Assembly: GCA_017462985.1 (NCBI GenBank)
Contig: JAFTQB010000011.1
Span: forward strand, 1 to 35,053
Source: Clostridia bacterium
GTDB lineage: Bacteria > Bacillota > Clostridia > Christensenellales > Borkfalkiaceae
DNA: 35,053 nucleotides
Direction of reading: 5' to 3'
This document shows positions 1 to 8,229 of this stretch, in pieces. Each line of letters begins with the position of its first letter. The stretch's first letter is position 1. Under the pieces are notes generated by a model, which saw nothing but the letters and a program-made list of their open reading frames with translations, did not search any database and was not told the origin of the DNA. A program made the translations under genes and the position numbers.

Positions 1-662
1 ATAGGCAACGTTATGTACCAAAACTCTTGAAGTGCATTCACTCCTTCCAACTGCGCCGACTCAACGACCGACTCGTTAATACCGCTCATCGCACCGCTGT
101 AAATCAGGATATTTGCACCGAACGACGCCCAAATATGAAAAAATAATAAAGTCCCCAATCGGGAATCCGGCATATCCAACAGCCCCTTCGAAGCCCCCGT
201 CAACGCCATATATCCGTCCGTTACCATATATTTGAAAAGTAACGACAATACAACGGACGACAATACTTGCGGAAGAAAAAGGAAAACCTGGAACACACCC
301 GACATAAAATATTTTTTATAAATATAGTACGAAAAGAACAGTGCCAAAGTCGTTCCTACGGCAAGGCTCACCACATAGACAAGCAATGAATTCCAAATCA
401 TAGAAATATTGTCGCCCGTACCAAGCATTTGAATGACCGATATAAAATTATCAAAGCCTGCAAATTTGACGTCGTATCCCGAAGCTCCCGAAGAATAGGA
501 ATATTCCTGAAACGCCAAAAGAATGGTATTAAAATTGACGTATACGTAAAAGATCAAAAATTGTACTACGGGAAAAATTAACATGACCGAATAAAAGATC
601 AACCTCTTCTTGTCCCGAGTAATTTTTCTCTTCCCGTTAACATTACTGCTGATTCGTTCCAC
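1..662 (-). CDS. Carbohydrate ABC transporter permease (MalF/UgpA/LplB type), partial
   Basis: Inner-membrane permease subunit of a sugar ABC importer. The reading frame opens with GTG at 662, seven bases after AGGAG, and runs off the left edge, giving 220 residues of an expected 290-300. A basic N-terminus leads into a first membrane segment (about residues 17-35), followed by further hydrophobic stretches. The last visible residues read ESAQLEGVNALQEFWYITLP, the EAA loop of this family that docks onto the ATPase. It starts 18 bp after the stop of the binding-lipoprotein gene and is surely co-transcribed with it. The partner permease (MalG type) probably lies beyond the edge. No ATPase gene is seen here; such importers often share one encoded elsewhere. 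The family is clear, the substrate is not. Confidence 0.9.
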   Translation of the reverse strand, partial: MERISSNVNGKRKITRDKKRLIFYSVMLIFPVVQFLIFYVYVNFNTILLAFQEYSYSSGASGYDVKFAGFDNFISVIQMLGTGDNISMIWNSLLVYVVSLAVGTTLALFFSYYIYKKYFMSGVFQVFLFLPQVLSSVVLSLLFKYMVTDGYMALTGASKGLLDMPDSRLGTLLFFHIWASFGANILIYSGAMSGINESVVESAQLEGVNALQEFWYITLP

Positions 663-680
663 TTGTCTTTCTCCTAAATA

Positions 681-2432
681 TCAACCGACGTAGGTCAATC
701 CTTCGTAATCCCCGACGATGCCGTTTCCTCTATAATAAACGGATTGCCATTGGTCTTTAGTCTTCATTCCTTCTTCAAAACAGGTTTTGGATGTTTTCCC
801 GTTCGCCATTGCGGGATAACAACTTCCATATCCGGGAATAGAGAACGCACCGTCCTCAAAGCCGCGATAGAACAACGCCGCATTTTCTTTAAAAGTAGCC
901 GTCTCCCCCTCGAAACGAACGATATTGGCTTTTTCAAACATAGACCACACGTTCGCACCGTATGAAGAAAATTTCGATTTATCCGTATCGTTGACTGTAT
1001 AGATCATATTTCTCGGCAAGCCCTGCTCTGCAGTACAACGGGAAAGCTCGCCGTCGGAATAGATAAACTGCAAGAAGTCTTTGACAGCCTCCACCAGCCC
1101 CTCGTTCCCCGCAATATTCGCATTCACGCAAACGAACGATCTCGACGTACACAGATAGGTGGGAAGCTCGCCGCTACCCTGCACCACCGAAGTATCCAAA
1201 GAAACAGGCAAAGACATCGGCACCAAATTCCTTTCGTCTACGTAGTTGAATTCGATGAAGAAATAATCGAACGTATTTCTGCTGTTGGCTTCATTGTACC
1301 AATAGGTCGATTCGACGAGCATCCCGATCGCCTCGTTGCTGCCAAAATTACTGTAAATGAAATTATCTTGCGCCTTGTGATGGTTGCTGTTCACCGAAGC
1401 AGTATCGGTGCACCACCAACCGTTTTTATCCACCAATTCAACGAACGCTTCCGCATAATATTTATCCGCCGACCAAGTGGTATAATATCCCGTTTCTTCC
1501 GTGATCGGTATCGTTCTGACGATAGGTTTTTTGATTCCGTCAAATCCAGGGAACAAATTCTCGTCCTCCCAACCGACGATCACGTCAAATCCGTCCGATT
1601 GCAAAGAATTCATCGTCGCCGCCGTGCTGCCTTGCAAAGAAGCCATCAACGCGTCAAAGAAGAAATTGCAATATTCTTGAATACTCGAATTGTACGCCAT
1701 CGCAAAGGGGCTGACGGAATGTATCGTTTTCATATATTCGCAAAGGGCGGCAAGCTCAAACAATGAAGTCGGCAAACCATCGTCGTCGTTTCCAAACTCC
1801 CCGTCGGGGCCGCAAGACTTGCTGCTGGTATCGCCGATATTGATAAACGTATAGGTTTCCTCGCAAACGGTGCTGTAATATTCACGCCCACTTGCCCCCG
1901 CCTGAGCAAAATACAAGCCTTTTTCGTCAAACAAATCCTTATCGTAAGTTACCCCCGCATAAAATTCCGCGTCGGGCAATGCGTAATACTTATCCTCTAC
2001 CATATACGTTGCTTTAGAACCTTCGGGGATCTTATCTGCAATCGAAAATTTTTCCCCTGCCCGCATTTCGTTTTTCTCGGTTACCATATCGGTAATATCC
2101 AAAAACTCTCCATTACGAACGTACGACGCGACAGAATTATCTCTATTACGGAAATAAACGGCGTTACCGTCCGTCCTGATGGTACTCAAACCGTTTTGAT
2201 ACGCATTTTTCTTAACAACGACCCCCGTCTTACCGCCGGGATAGCTTTTTCCCTCGTATTCCTGTTCAAACCGTTCGAACAGATCGACCATCCATTGCCC
2301 GCCGAGCGCGTCGTCGTGGGCGGAAACGTTCAAGACGATCTTACCGTCATCCGTACTGCCGTTACAGCCTACCGCGCCCAACGACGTCAACGCCAACACA
2401 CCTGCAAAAATTAAGCTAATAGTTTTTTTCAT
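681..2432 (-). CDS. Extracellular sugar-binding lipoprotein of an ABC importer (family 1 solute-binding protein)
   Basis: A 583-residue binding protein anchored outside the membrane, expected to capture an oligosaccharide for the permease encoded just downstream. The signal peptide MKKTISLIFAGVLALTSLGA is followed by the lipobox Cys at residue 23. The start ATG is preceded by AAAGGAG. The protein is longer than typical maltose-binding proteins (about 400-450), as is common for gut Firmicutes proteins that bind complex oligosaccharides. An Asp/Gly-rich loop at residues 208-221 (GPDGEFGNDDDGLP) resembles a calcium-binding loop. It is the third gene of the leftward operon that starts at the operator near 4.1 kb and is separated from the preceding gene by 63 bp containing a hairpin. 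The ligand cannot be read from sequence. Confidence 0.9.
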   Translation of the reverse strand: MKKTISLIFAGVLALTSLGAVGCNGSTDDGKIVLNVSAHDDALGGQWMVDLFERFEQEYEGKSYPGGKTGVVVKKNAYQNGLSTIRTDGNAVYFRNRDNSVASYVRNGEFLDITDMVTEKNEMRAGEKFSIADKIPEGSKATYMVEDKYYALPDAEFYAGVTYDKDLFDEKGLYFAQAGASGREYYSTVCEETYTFINIGDTSSKSCGPDGEFGNDDDGLPTSLFELAALCEYMKTIHSVSPFAMAYNSSIQEYCNFFFDALMASLQGSTAATMNSLQSDGFDVIVGWEDENLFPGFDGIKKPIVRTIPITEETGYYTTWSADKYYAEAFVELVDKNGWWCTDTASVNSNHHKAQDNFIYSNFGSNEAIGMLVESTYWYNEANSRNTFDYFFIEFNYVDERNLVPMSLPVSLDTSVVQGSGELPTYLCTSRSFVCVNANIAGNEGLVEAVKDFLQFIYSDGELSRCTAEQGLPRNMIYTVNDTDKSKFSSYGANVWSMFEKANIVRFEGETATFKENAALFYRGFEDGAFSIPGYGSCYPAMANGKTSKTCFEEGMKTKDQWQSVYYRGNGIVGDYEGLTYVG

Positions 2433-2468
2433 TATTTTCTCCTTTATGATTTATTTATTTTTTAATAT

Positions 2469-2489
2469 CGTGTTTTCAATAAAAACACG
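2469..2489 (-). other. Intercistronic hairpin upstream of the binding-protein gene
   Basis: CGTGTTTT (2469-2476) and AAAACACG (2482-2489) form an 8-bp stem with a 5-base loop between the DUF4886 gene and the binding-protein gene. On the transcribed strand no U-tract follows, so it is unlikely to terminate. Such hairpins commonly protect or process operon mRNA so that the binding protein is made in excess over the neighbouring subunits; that role here is inference. Confidence 0.45.
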
Positions 2490-2495
2490 CGTATT

Positions 2496-3224
2496 TTACT
2501 TCTTCGATAATGATTTTTCCACAGATTCGATAACGATCTTTCGGTCGCTGTCGTTTATCGCTTCGTCCAATGCGTCAAAAGCATTATTTCCAACTTCTTT
2601 CCCCGTAAGCGTTTTATACCACGTCAACGCCAACAAATATCTCCCTACCCCATAGGATGCGTGATAGGTATCGCGATGCAAGTTCGTCAAACCGTTTTGA
2701 AAAGCGGTTATCATTGCTTCACCGCAAGGTATAACGCCGTGCGCTTTGATCGTCTGCGCCGCTTTTGCATAGCAGGCTTGCACCTTTTCAAACATTTCCG
2801 TCGCCGTTTGATATCCAAGCGAATGTAGCCAATCGCTCCCGTCTTCATACGCCCAAGTTTGATGTATAAAAATTTTCGCATGCGGACAATATTTCCGCAC
2901 ATACTCCGCAAGCGCTTCGATATAAGGGAAATACGTTTTCTCTTCGCCGCTGAGCCGACTGGCCTGTTGCAACGTAACCACGTCCCAATCATCGCTTTCA
3001 AGCGCTTGCCGAATCGAAACTTTCAAATTCGTATCCACGGAATTAAACTCGAAGGCATACGCCGCTTGATCATCGAGCATATTCAAGTAATGCATCCGCA
3101 ACGAACAACCTCCGATATACAGATTCACCGTCTTCAACGTTACGCCGTCCTGCTTGGCAAGCTCATATAAATACCTTTGCGCGTCCGTGGAAAAACTGTT
3201 TCCGATCGATAATATTTTCATCAT
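2496..3224 (-). CDS. DUF4886 family SGNH-like hydrolase
   Basis: A 242-residue cytoplasmic protein with no signal peptide. The N-terminus MMKILSIGNSFSTDAQRYLY carries the GNSFS block typical of DUF4886, a family related to SGNH/GDSL hydrolases in which the Ser of this block is the expected nucleophile. A late H-x3-Y-H block (HRDTYHASYGVGRYLLALTW) is also typical. Two ATG codons are adjacent (3224 and 3221), and the second has the better spacing to a weak GCGGAA site, so the protein may be one residue shorter. It lies 18 bp downstream of the esterase gene in the same operon. Family members often sit in polysaccharide loci and are thought to be esterases, but the reaction is not established. 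Confidence 0.8.
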   Translation of the reverse strand: MMKILSIGNSFSTDAQRYLYELAKQDGVTLKTVNLYIGGCSLRMHYLNMLDDQAAYAFEFNSVDTNLKVSIRQALESDDWDVVTLQQASRLSGEEKTYFPYIEALAEYVRKYCPHAKIFIHQTWAYEDGSDWLHSLGYQTATEMFEKVQACYAKAAQTIKAHGVIPCGEAMITAFQNGLTNLHRDTYHASYGVGRYLLALTWYKTLTGKEVGNNAFDALDEAINDSDRKIVIESVEKSLSKK

Positions 3225-3242
3225 TTCCGCAATTGCGTCCTC

Positions 3243-4001
3243 TTATAATCCTTTCTTTTTCAACCACCGCAACGTTTCTTTCACAAAGCGGTATTCCCCG
3301 TCCTCGTCTTTTCGCGAAGATCCGTAGCAATGTCCGCCGGGTAACTCCATATAATCAATTTCCGCCTCGGGATGAAATGTTTTGATCGCCTTATAAAACA
3401 ACCTGTTTTGTTCGGGACGGCAGGGCATATCGTCTTCGTAAAAAAACAACAACATTTTCGAAAATTCCGTCGATTGCCCCACGTAATATAACGGCGCATA
3501 TTCATCAATCCGTTGCGCGGACGGGTCTTCCCCTTTTTCGTATTTTAATACGTTAAAATGCGACGTCGCTTGCGCGCTGTCGATAATCCAACACCCGATC
3601 GACAAAGGCTCTATACCGACGTCCGACAAATACTTACCGTTCAAACAAAGCATCAGCGAGATCCACGCTCCCGCTGATTTTCCCGCAACGAAAATCTCGC
3701 CGTTCCCGCCGTATTGGCTCAAATGATTTTTTACAAATGCGATCGAATCGGCGCCGTCGCACAAATAATCGGGATATTTCCCACCGCTCGTGTACATACG
3801 ATAGTTCACCGAAACGAATCCGTATCCGTTTTGCACAAACCGTTCCGCTATTTCCACGATCGCCGTCTGTGCTTTATCTCCCGTTTCCAAACCGCCGCCG
3901 TGAAAATATACGATTACGGGAAAACCTTTCGTTTCAGGGAAATAGCAATCCAATTTGCATTGCTCTTGCGGCTTATAACCAACGTCTTTCAAAACAATCA
4001 T
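3243..4001 (-). CDS. Alpha/beta-hydrolase, acetyl-esterase-like
   Basis: A 252-residue cytoplasmic alpha/beta-hydrolase, first gene of the leftward operon. The start at 4001 is chosen because AAAGGAG stands eight bases upstream and the protein then begins directly with the fold; the frame could extend 44 residues upstream, but that stretch spans the promoter. Visible motifs are the oxyanion HGGG (34-37), the nucleophile elbow GKSAG with Ser109, an acidic residue in EDDMP (190-191) and His224 in PGGHCYG, which complete a Ser-Asp-His triad. The arrangement fits small BD-FAE/carboxylesterase enzymes that remove acetyl or similar groups from sugars. Its place beside a sugar importer and glycosidases supports a deacylase of an imported oligosaccharide; the actual ester is unknown. 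Confidence 0.82.
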   Translation of the reverse strand: MIVLKDVGYKPQEQCKLDCYFPETKGFPVIVYFHGGGLETGDKAQTAIVEIAERFVQNGYGFVSVNYRMYTSGGKYPDYLCDGADSIAFVKNHLSQYGGNGEIFVAGKSAGAWISLMLCLNGKYLSDVGIEPLSIGCWIIDSAQATSHFNVLKYEKGEDPSAQRIDEYAPLYYVGQSTEFSKMLLFFYEDDMPCRPEQNRLFYKAIKTFHPEAEIDYMELPGGHCYGSSRKDEDGEYRFVKETLRWLKKKGL

Positions 4002-4083
4002 ATTCAAGTCTCCTTTAAAAATAGTTTTTGACCGATAATACAAGCCTATTGTGAGATAGATTATTCCGATCCTAACACAACTA

Positions 4084-4111
4084 ATTATATAAGAAAAAAA
4101 TGAAAAGTAAA
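4084..4111 (-). promoter_or_regulatory. Promoter of the esterase-importer operon
   Basis: On the minus strand a -35 box TTTACT (4106-4111), a 16-bp spacer and a perfect -10 box TATAAT (4084-4089) precede the esterase gene by about 80 bp. The imperfect -35 box abuts an operator half-site, as expected for an activator-dependent promoter. No equally convincing -35/-10 pair is seen for the divergent gene at 4238; TATAGT at 4196-4201 is its best -10 candidate and lacks a good -35 box. Confidence 0.75.
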
Positions 4112-4145
4112 TTGTTGTATTTGCATAAAACATTGCGTTTTTTGC
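4111..4145 (-). promoter_or_regulatory. Operator A: two 14-bp half-sites, 21-bp spacing
   Basis: Read on the minus strand, half-sites GCAAAAAACGCAAT (4132-4145) and GCAAATACAACAAT (4111-4124) form a direct repeat offset by exactly 21 bp, two helical turns. The proximal half-site shares its last T with the -35 box. The same arrangement recurs at 10.7 and 11.7 kb. It is probably bound by the AraC-family regulator encoded at 10.8 kb, and may also activate the divergent glycosidase operon starting at 4238. Confidence 0.75.
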
Positions 4146-4237
4146 ATTGCTTAAAATTCGTCTTTTTTCTATTTTTGTTTCTCAAAAAATTGTTTTATAG
4201 TATAGATAAGTACTTAATATAGAGAGGATTATTTATT

Positions 4238-6133
4238 ATGAATAAACTCGTAGATATGCAAAACAACTTTACCGGTGTGAGCGGACCTTTTGCCGCCTAC
4301 GGCTCTTTCGGCGTCGTAGACGGAAACGCCAATGCTATGCGCAAGATCGTCGAAACGGAAGCAGGGTTTCTTTTTAATTCTTGCAACGTTACAGTATCTT
4401 GCGAATATACCGAGCACGAAAACGGTTTGGTCGTTCGAAAAGACTCATTGACCAATCATACCGATACACCTATCGTCTTGCATAAATACGTAAGCCGCTT
4501 TTTTATGCCCTTTTGCGAAGCGGAGATTTATACGCAATACAACGCTTGGCAAAACGAAAGTAGCGGCGAATGGCAAAAATTGATCACTTCCGTTTCCGCG
4601 CAAAGCACGAACGTAAGGCTGTGCGAAGGTGCCTCGCCTATGCTTGCCGTCAGAAACGTCCAAAACGATAAAACCACGGTATTTCATCTTTTACCCAACA
4701 GCGCTTGGAAAATGTCGGCAAGAAGAACCCCCATCTTGGGCAAAAACGACAATATAGTGATTGAATTGGGACTAAATAACGACAATCCCCTTTCTCTTAC
4801 GATTGCCCCGAAGGAAACGATTTATTTCCCCGAAATTATCTATTTTGACTGTCAAAGGCTTAAGGATTTCGACGCTTATAAATTGCATTTATTTTACAAT
4901 AAGCATTATCCGAGAAAAAACTTGCCGATCATATACAACACGTGGTTTTTAAATTTTTGGGAACTCGATTACGAACAAGTTTTGGAACAAATACGCTACG
5001 CCAAAGAAATCGGTGTGGAATATTTTGTCTGTGATTGCGGTTGGTATAGCGACGACCATGATTTTTTTAAACGGGTCGGAGATTGGACGGAAAGCGCTAA
5101 TTTTGGCTTTAAGGGTAAACTCAAACAAGTCTCCGATACGGTCCGCGCAAACGGAATGAAATTCGGCTTGTGGTTTGAACTCGAACGCGCCTACGAAGGC
5201 GTTCCTGCCGTTAAGGATCATCCCGAATATTACTTTACCAGCGAGGACGGGGAATACTTTTTGGATTTTTCCAACGAAGACGCAAGAAACTATATTTTGA
5301 AAGTCGTGAGCGAGTTGATCAAAAAATATAATATCGAATTTATCAAATTCGATTTCAACAAAACGATCGCCTACGATCCTACCCTGCAAGGCTTTTACCG
5401 TTATCACCAAGGATACGGGAAATTTATATCCGATTTAAAAAAAGCGTTCCCCGATATTTATCTTTCCAACTGCGCTTCCGGCGGCCAAAGATTAAATTTG
5501 GAAACGCAAAAATTATACGACAGCTCCTGGTTTTCCGATAATCAAGGACAAACCAAAGGCTTGTCTATCATCAAAAACGATTGCTTACGTTTGCCGCCGT
5601 CGCATTTGGAACATTGGGCGGCATGGACTTTTACAGCCCCGATACCGCATATCGATCACGCTAACTACCACCGTATTTTATTAGCCTGCAATAACGCAAC
5701 GTGGGATAACGTCCGTTCGGTAACGGAAAATTATACGTTTGCATTTTTACGCGGCGGTCCCGTTGGCATCACGTGCAATCTCGCATTATTGCCCGAAAGC
5801 TTCATCGCTTCTTTAAAAAAATTCATTGCTTCGTACAAAACGGAACGGGAATTTTTTAAAAATGCGTGTATGTATATTTTAACGGATGCGGACGATCTTT
5901 TGGCAATACAGTACTCCGACGAAAAACACGAGAAAAACGTTCTCCAAATATTCACCAAAAATATTTATCAAACGCAATATACCGCCTATCCTATCCTCGA
6001 CCGATCAAAGACCTATACCGTTGACGGCAATTCGCCAATGCCTGCAGATCGGCTTCTCGATCAAGGCATTCAGTTAGAAACACTCAAAGATTACGACTGT
6101 ATTACCGTCCAATTAGACGCATTACAATCTTAA
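4238..6133 (+). CDS. GH36-type alpha-galactosidase-like glycosidase, cytoplasmic
   Basis: A 631-residue retaining glycoside hydrolase of the GH36/clan GH-D type, expected to release terminal alpha-linked galactose (or a related sugar) from an imported oligosaccharide. An N-terminal beta-sandwich (about 1-215) precedes a TIM barrel with YNTWF (233-237), DCGWY (266-270), GLWFELE (310-316), the nucleophile block KFDFN (Asp372), CASGG (412-416) and the acid/base block WFSDN (Asp434). Several blocks differ from typical GH36 enzymes (KFDFN for KWDMN, GLWFELE for GLWFEPE, CASGG for CSGGG), so the specificity may be shifted. No signal peptide is present. An AGAGAGGA ribosome site precedes the start. 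It is followed 21 bp later by the beta-helix gene in the same operon. Confidence 0.87.
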   Translation: MNKLVDMQNNFTGVSGPFAAYGSFGVVDGNANAMRKIVETEAGFLFNSCNVTVSCEYTEHENGLVVRKDSLTNHTDTPIVLHKYVSRFFMPFCEAEIYTQYNAWQNESSGEWQKLITSVSAQSTNVRLCEGASPMLAVRNVQNDKTTVFHLLPNSAWKMSARRTPILGKNDNIVIELGLNNDNPLSLTIAPKETIYFPEIIYFDCQRLKDFDAYKLHLFYNKHYPRKNLPIIYNTWFLNFWELDYEQVLEQIRYAKEIGVEYFVCDCGWYSDDHDFFKRVGDWTESANFGFKGKLKQVSDTVRANGMKFGLWFELERAYEGVPAVKDHPEYYFTSEDGEYFLDFSNEDARNYILKVVSELIKKYNIEFIKFDFNKTIAYDPTLQGFYRYHQGYGKFISDLKKAFPDIYLSNCASGGQRLNLETQKLYDSSWFSDNQGQTKGLSIIKNDCLRLPPSHLEHWAAWTFTAPIPHIDHANYHRILLACNNATWDNVRSVTENYTFAFLRGGPVGITCNLALLPESFIASLKKFIASYKTEREFFKNACMYILTDADDLLAIQYSDEKHEKNVLQIFTKNIYQTQYTAYPILDRSKTYTVDGNSPMPADRLLDQGIQLETLKDYDCITVQLDALQS

Positions 6134-6154
6134 CACAAATTCAGGAGATTTTTT

Positions 6155-8182
6155 ATGAAAAATTTTTCCAATTCCGCAACGATCTATCTTTCTCGTCTTA
6201 ACGGCGACGACCGTTTATCGGGATACGCCCCTATCGCAAACGGTTTTGGGGACGGTCCAATTCAAAGTTTTCAAAGACTTTTGGAAATGGTTCGCAGTAT
6301 GCGACTGTGCAACGTCCTTAATCCCGTTACCGTGAAAATTATGGACGACGTTTATCTTTCAGATACCGTTTTGCTTGACGAAACGTGTAACGATATATGC
6401 TTTGAAGCCTTCGACGATAAAACGATAAGGATCATCGGCGGAAAACGCATTACGGGTTTTTCAAAGGATCGCTTAAACGGCGTAGAATGTCTATCCGTAT
6501 TTCTTCCCGACGTAAAAAACGGGAATTGGACATTCACCGATCTCTACGTTAACGGAAAACGGGCAACGATTTCTCGGTATCCAAGAAATTCTTTCTTGAA
6601 GGCGGAAACAACAGAATATCCCAACCCCAACGGCGAGTTTATTCCTTCCAAATGGTTTATAGCGGAAAAAAACAGCATTGAAACCGTCGACGATATTGAA
6701 CACGCTACGGTTTCCTTTTGCCACTATTTCATCGACGAACACTCCCCGATCGAAAGCTACGACGCAGAAACAAGAAAGATTACCCTACAATATCTTCCTT
6801 GTATGACGATGGCAACAAATTACGACAGCGTAAATCCTTCTACCTTCTTTTATTATCTTGAAAACGTGCGAAAAGGTTTTTTGGAGAAAGGCGATTGGTA
6901 TTTAGATATTAAAAACGGCAAGTTATATTATCTGCCCTTAGACGGTCAAAACGCAGAAAACATAGAAGTTTTTGCGCCCACCGTCAAACAGCTATTTTCC
7001 ATTGTCGGCAACGAACAGCACAAAGCTCGAAATATTCGATTCCGTAATCTTTCCTTTACTTGTAGCAAAGGCGAATATATAGGTAAAAATGAAAACACCG
7101 ACGACCAAGCCTACGCATCCGATCAACAATCTTGGGTTTTTGCGTTCGGCGCCGTGAGCTTTGAAAACGCCGCCAATTGCAGTATTCGGCATTGCAAATT
7201 TTACGCTTTGGGTCTACACGCAATAGAATTAAAAACGGGTTGCACCGCAATACGGATCGAAAACAACGAAATCCACGATATCGGGGGCGGCGGGATCAAA
7301 GTATTAGGCGCACCGTACGGCGCTCCCGAAACGCAAAACAGTCAATACAACGTTTTTAACTGCAACGCTATACACGATTGCGGACAAAGATACTACGCGG
7401 CTTGCGGAATCCTGTTGGCACACACTTCCCACAACGAAATATCCGATAATACGATTTTTAATATCAACTACACGGGTATTTCCGTCGGTTGGGTGTGGGG
7501 CTACGGCGAAAGCTCGACCTACGCCAATATCATTCGACGTAATCACGTTCACCATATTGGTATGGGTCCTCTTTCCGACATGGGTGCGATCTATTTGTTG
7601 GGCAAACAAGACGGGACAATCGTGGAAGGAAATATCGTACACGACGTCGAATCAAAACACGGCGGTACTTACGGGCTGTATGCCGACGAAGGAACCTCCT
7701 TTGCCGTCTTTGAAAGCAATATCGTATACAATACCATGCTTGCTTCTATTCACGTTCATCTCGGGCATCAAACGGTCGTACAAAACAACGTTTTCGCTTT
7801 TGGCAAGCAAAACATCGTAAACGTTTCTATATATGAAAATCATTCAATGGCTATTTTCGAAAGGAACGTTTTTGTTGCCGACAGAGAAAAGATATACGGA
7901 AATTCCTACAAGCATAATTTATATCCAAACCCGTCGTTCTTTTCCGACGACAATCTGATCATCGGTCTTTCCGCGCAACCCGTTTTTGCAAAAATCGGTG
8001 AGGAAGCCCGTCCCGTCTATTTTGAACAATGGACTTCCGTTTACGGTCTTGACAAAAACAGCAAAGTCGTTGTAACGCAGCAAGATCTGCACGAATATTT
8101 TGAAAATATTCCGTCGCTGATTGCAAAAATCGGCATTGAAAAAACGGTCGCGCTGGTATTCGAACAACTCAAAAAACAATAA
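6155..8182 (+). CDS. Right-handed parallel beta-helix glycosidase-like protein (GH141-like)
   Basis: A 675-residue cytoplasmic protein without signal peptide, preceded by CAGGAGA. An N-terminal region carrying LYVNGKRATISRYP (129-143) is characteristic of large beta-helix enzymes grouped with GH141, a family with reported fucosidase and xylanase activity. From about residue 290 come successive beta-helix coils with N/D-rich turns (IRFRNLSFTCSKG, IENNEIHDIGGGGI, ISDNTIFNINYTGI, VEGNIVHDVE). Family membership is inferred from overall pattern; GH110- or GH120-like beta-helix enzymes are alternatives. It is translated from the GH36 transcript and followed by a strong terminator. Together the two suggest stepwise intracellular trimming of one imported glycan. 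Confidence 0.75.
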   Translation: MKNFSNSATIYLSRLNGDDRLSGYAPIANGFGDGPIQSFQRLLEMVRSMRLCNVLNPVTVKIMDDVYLSDTVLLDETCNDICFEAFDDKTIRIIGGKRITGFSKDRLNGVECLSVFLPDVKNGNWTFTDLYVNGKRATISRYPRNSFLKAETTEYPNPNGEFIPSKWFIAEKNSIETVDDIEHATVSFCHYFIDEHSPIESYDAETRKITLQYLPCMTMATNYDSVNPSTFFYYLENVRKGFLEKGDWYLDIKNGKLYYLPLDGQNAENIEVFAPTVKQLFSIVGNEQHKARNIRFRNLSFTCSKGEYIGKNENTDDQAYASDQQSWVFAFGAVSFENAANCSIRHCKFYALGLHAIELKTGCTAIRIENNEIHDIGGGGIKVLGAPYGAPETQNSQYNVFNCNAIHDCGQRYYAACGILLAHTSHNEISDNTIFNINYTGISVGWVWGYGESSTYANIIRRNHVHHIGMGPLSDMGAIYLLGKQDGTIVEGNIVHDVESKHGGTYGLYADEGTSFAVFESNIVYNTMLASIHVHLGHQTVVQNNVFAFGKQNIVNVSIYENHSMAIFERNVFVADREKIYGNSYKHNLYPNPSFFSDDNLIIGLSAQPVFAKIGEEARPVYFEQWTSVYGLDKNSKVVVTQQDLHEYFENIPSLIAKIGIEKTVALVFEQLKKQ

Positions 8183-8186
8183 CATT

Positions 8187-8221
8187 AAGCGGGGAGCTTT
8201 CACGGCTCCCCGCTTGTTTTT
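8187..8221 (+). terminator. Rho-independent terminator of the glycosidase operon
   Basis: AAGCGGGGAGC (8187-8197) pairs perfectly with GCTCCCCGCTT (8205-8215) around a 7-base loop and is followed by GTTTTT. It begins five bases after the stop of the beta-helix gene. The opposite strand lacks a good U-tract, so it is mainly rightward, though it may also slow the converging SGNH transcript. Confidence 0.92.
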
Positions 8222-8229
8222 GCATTATT

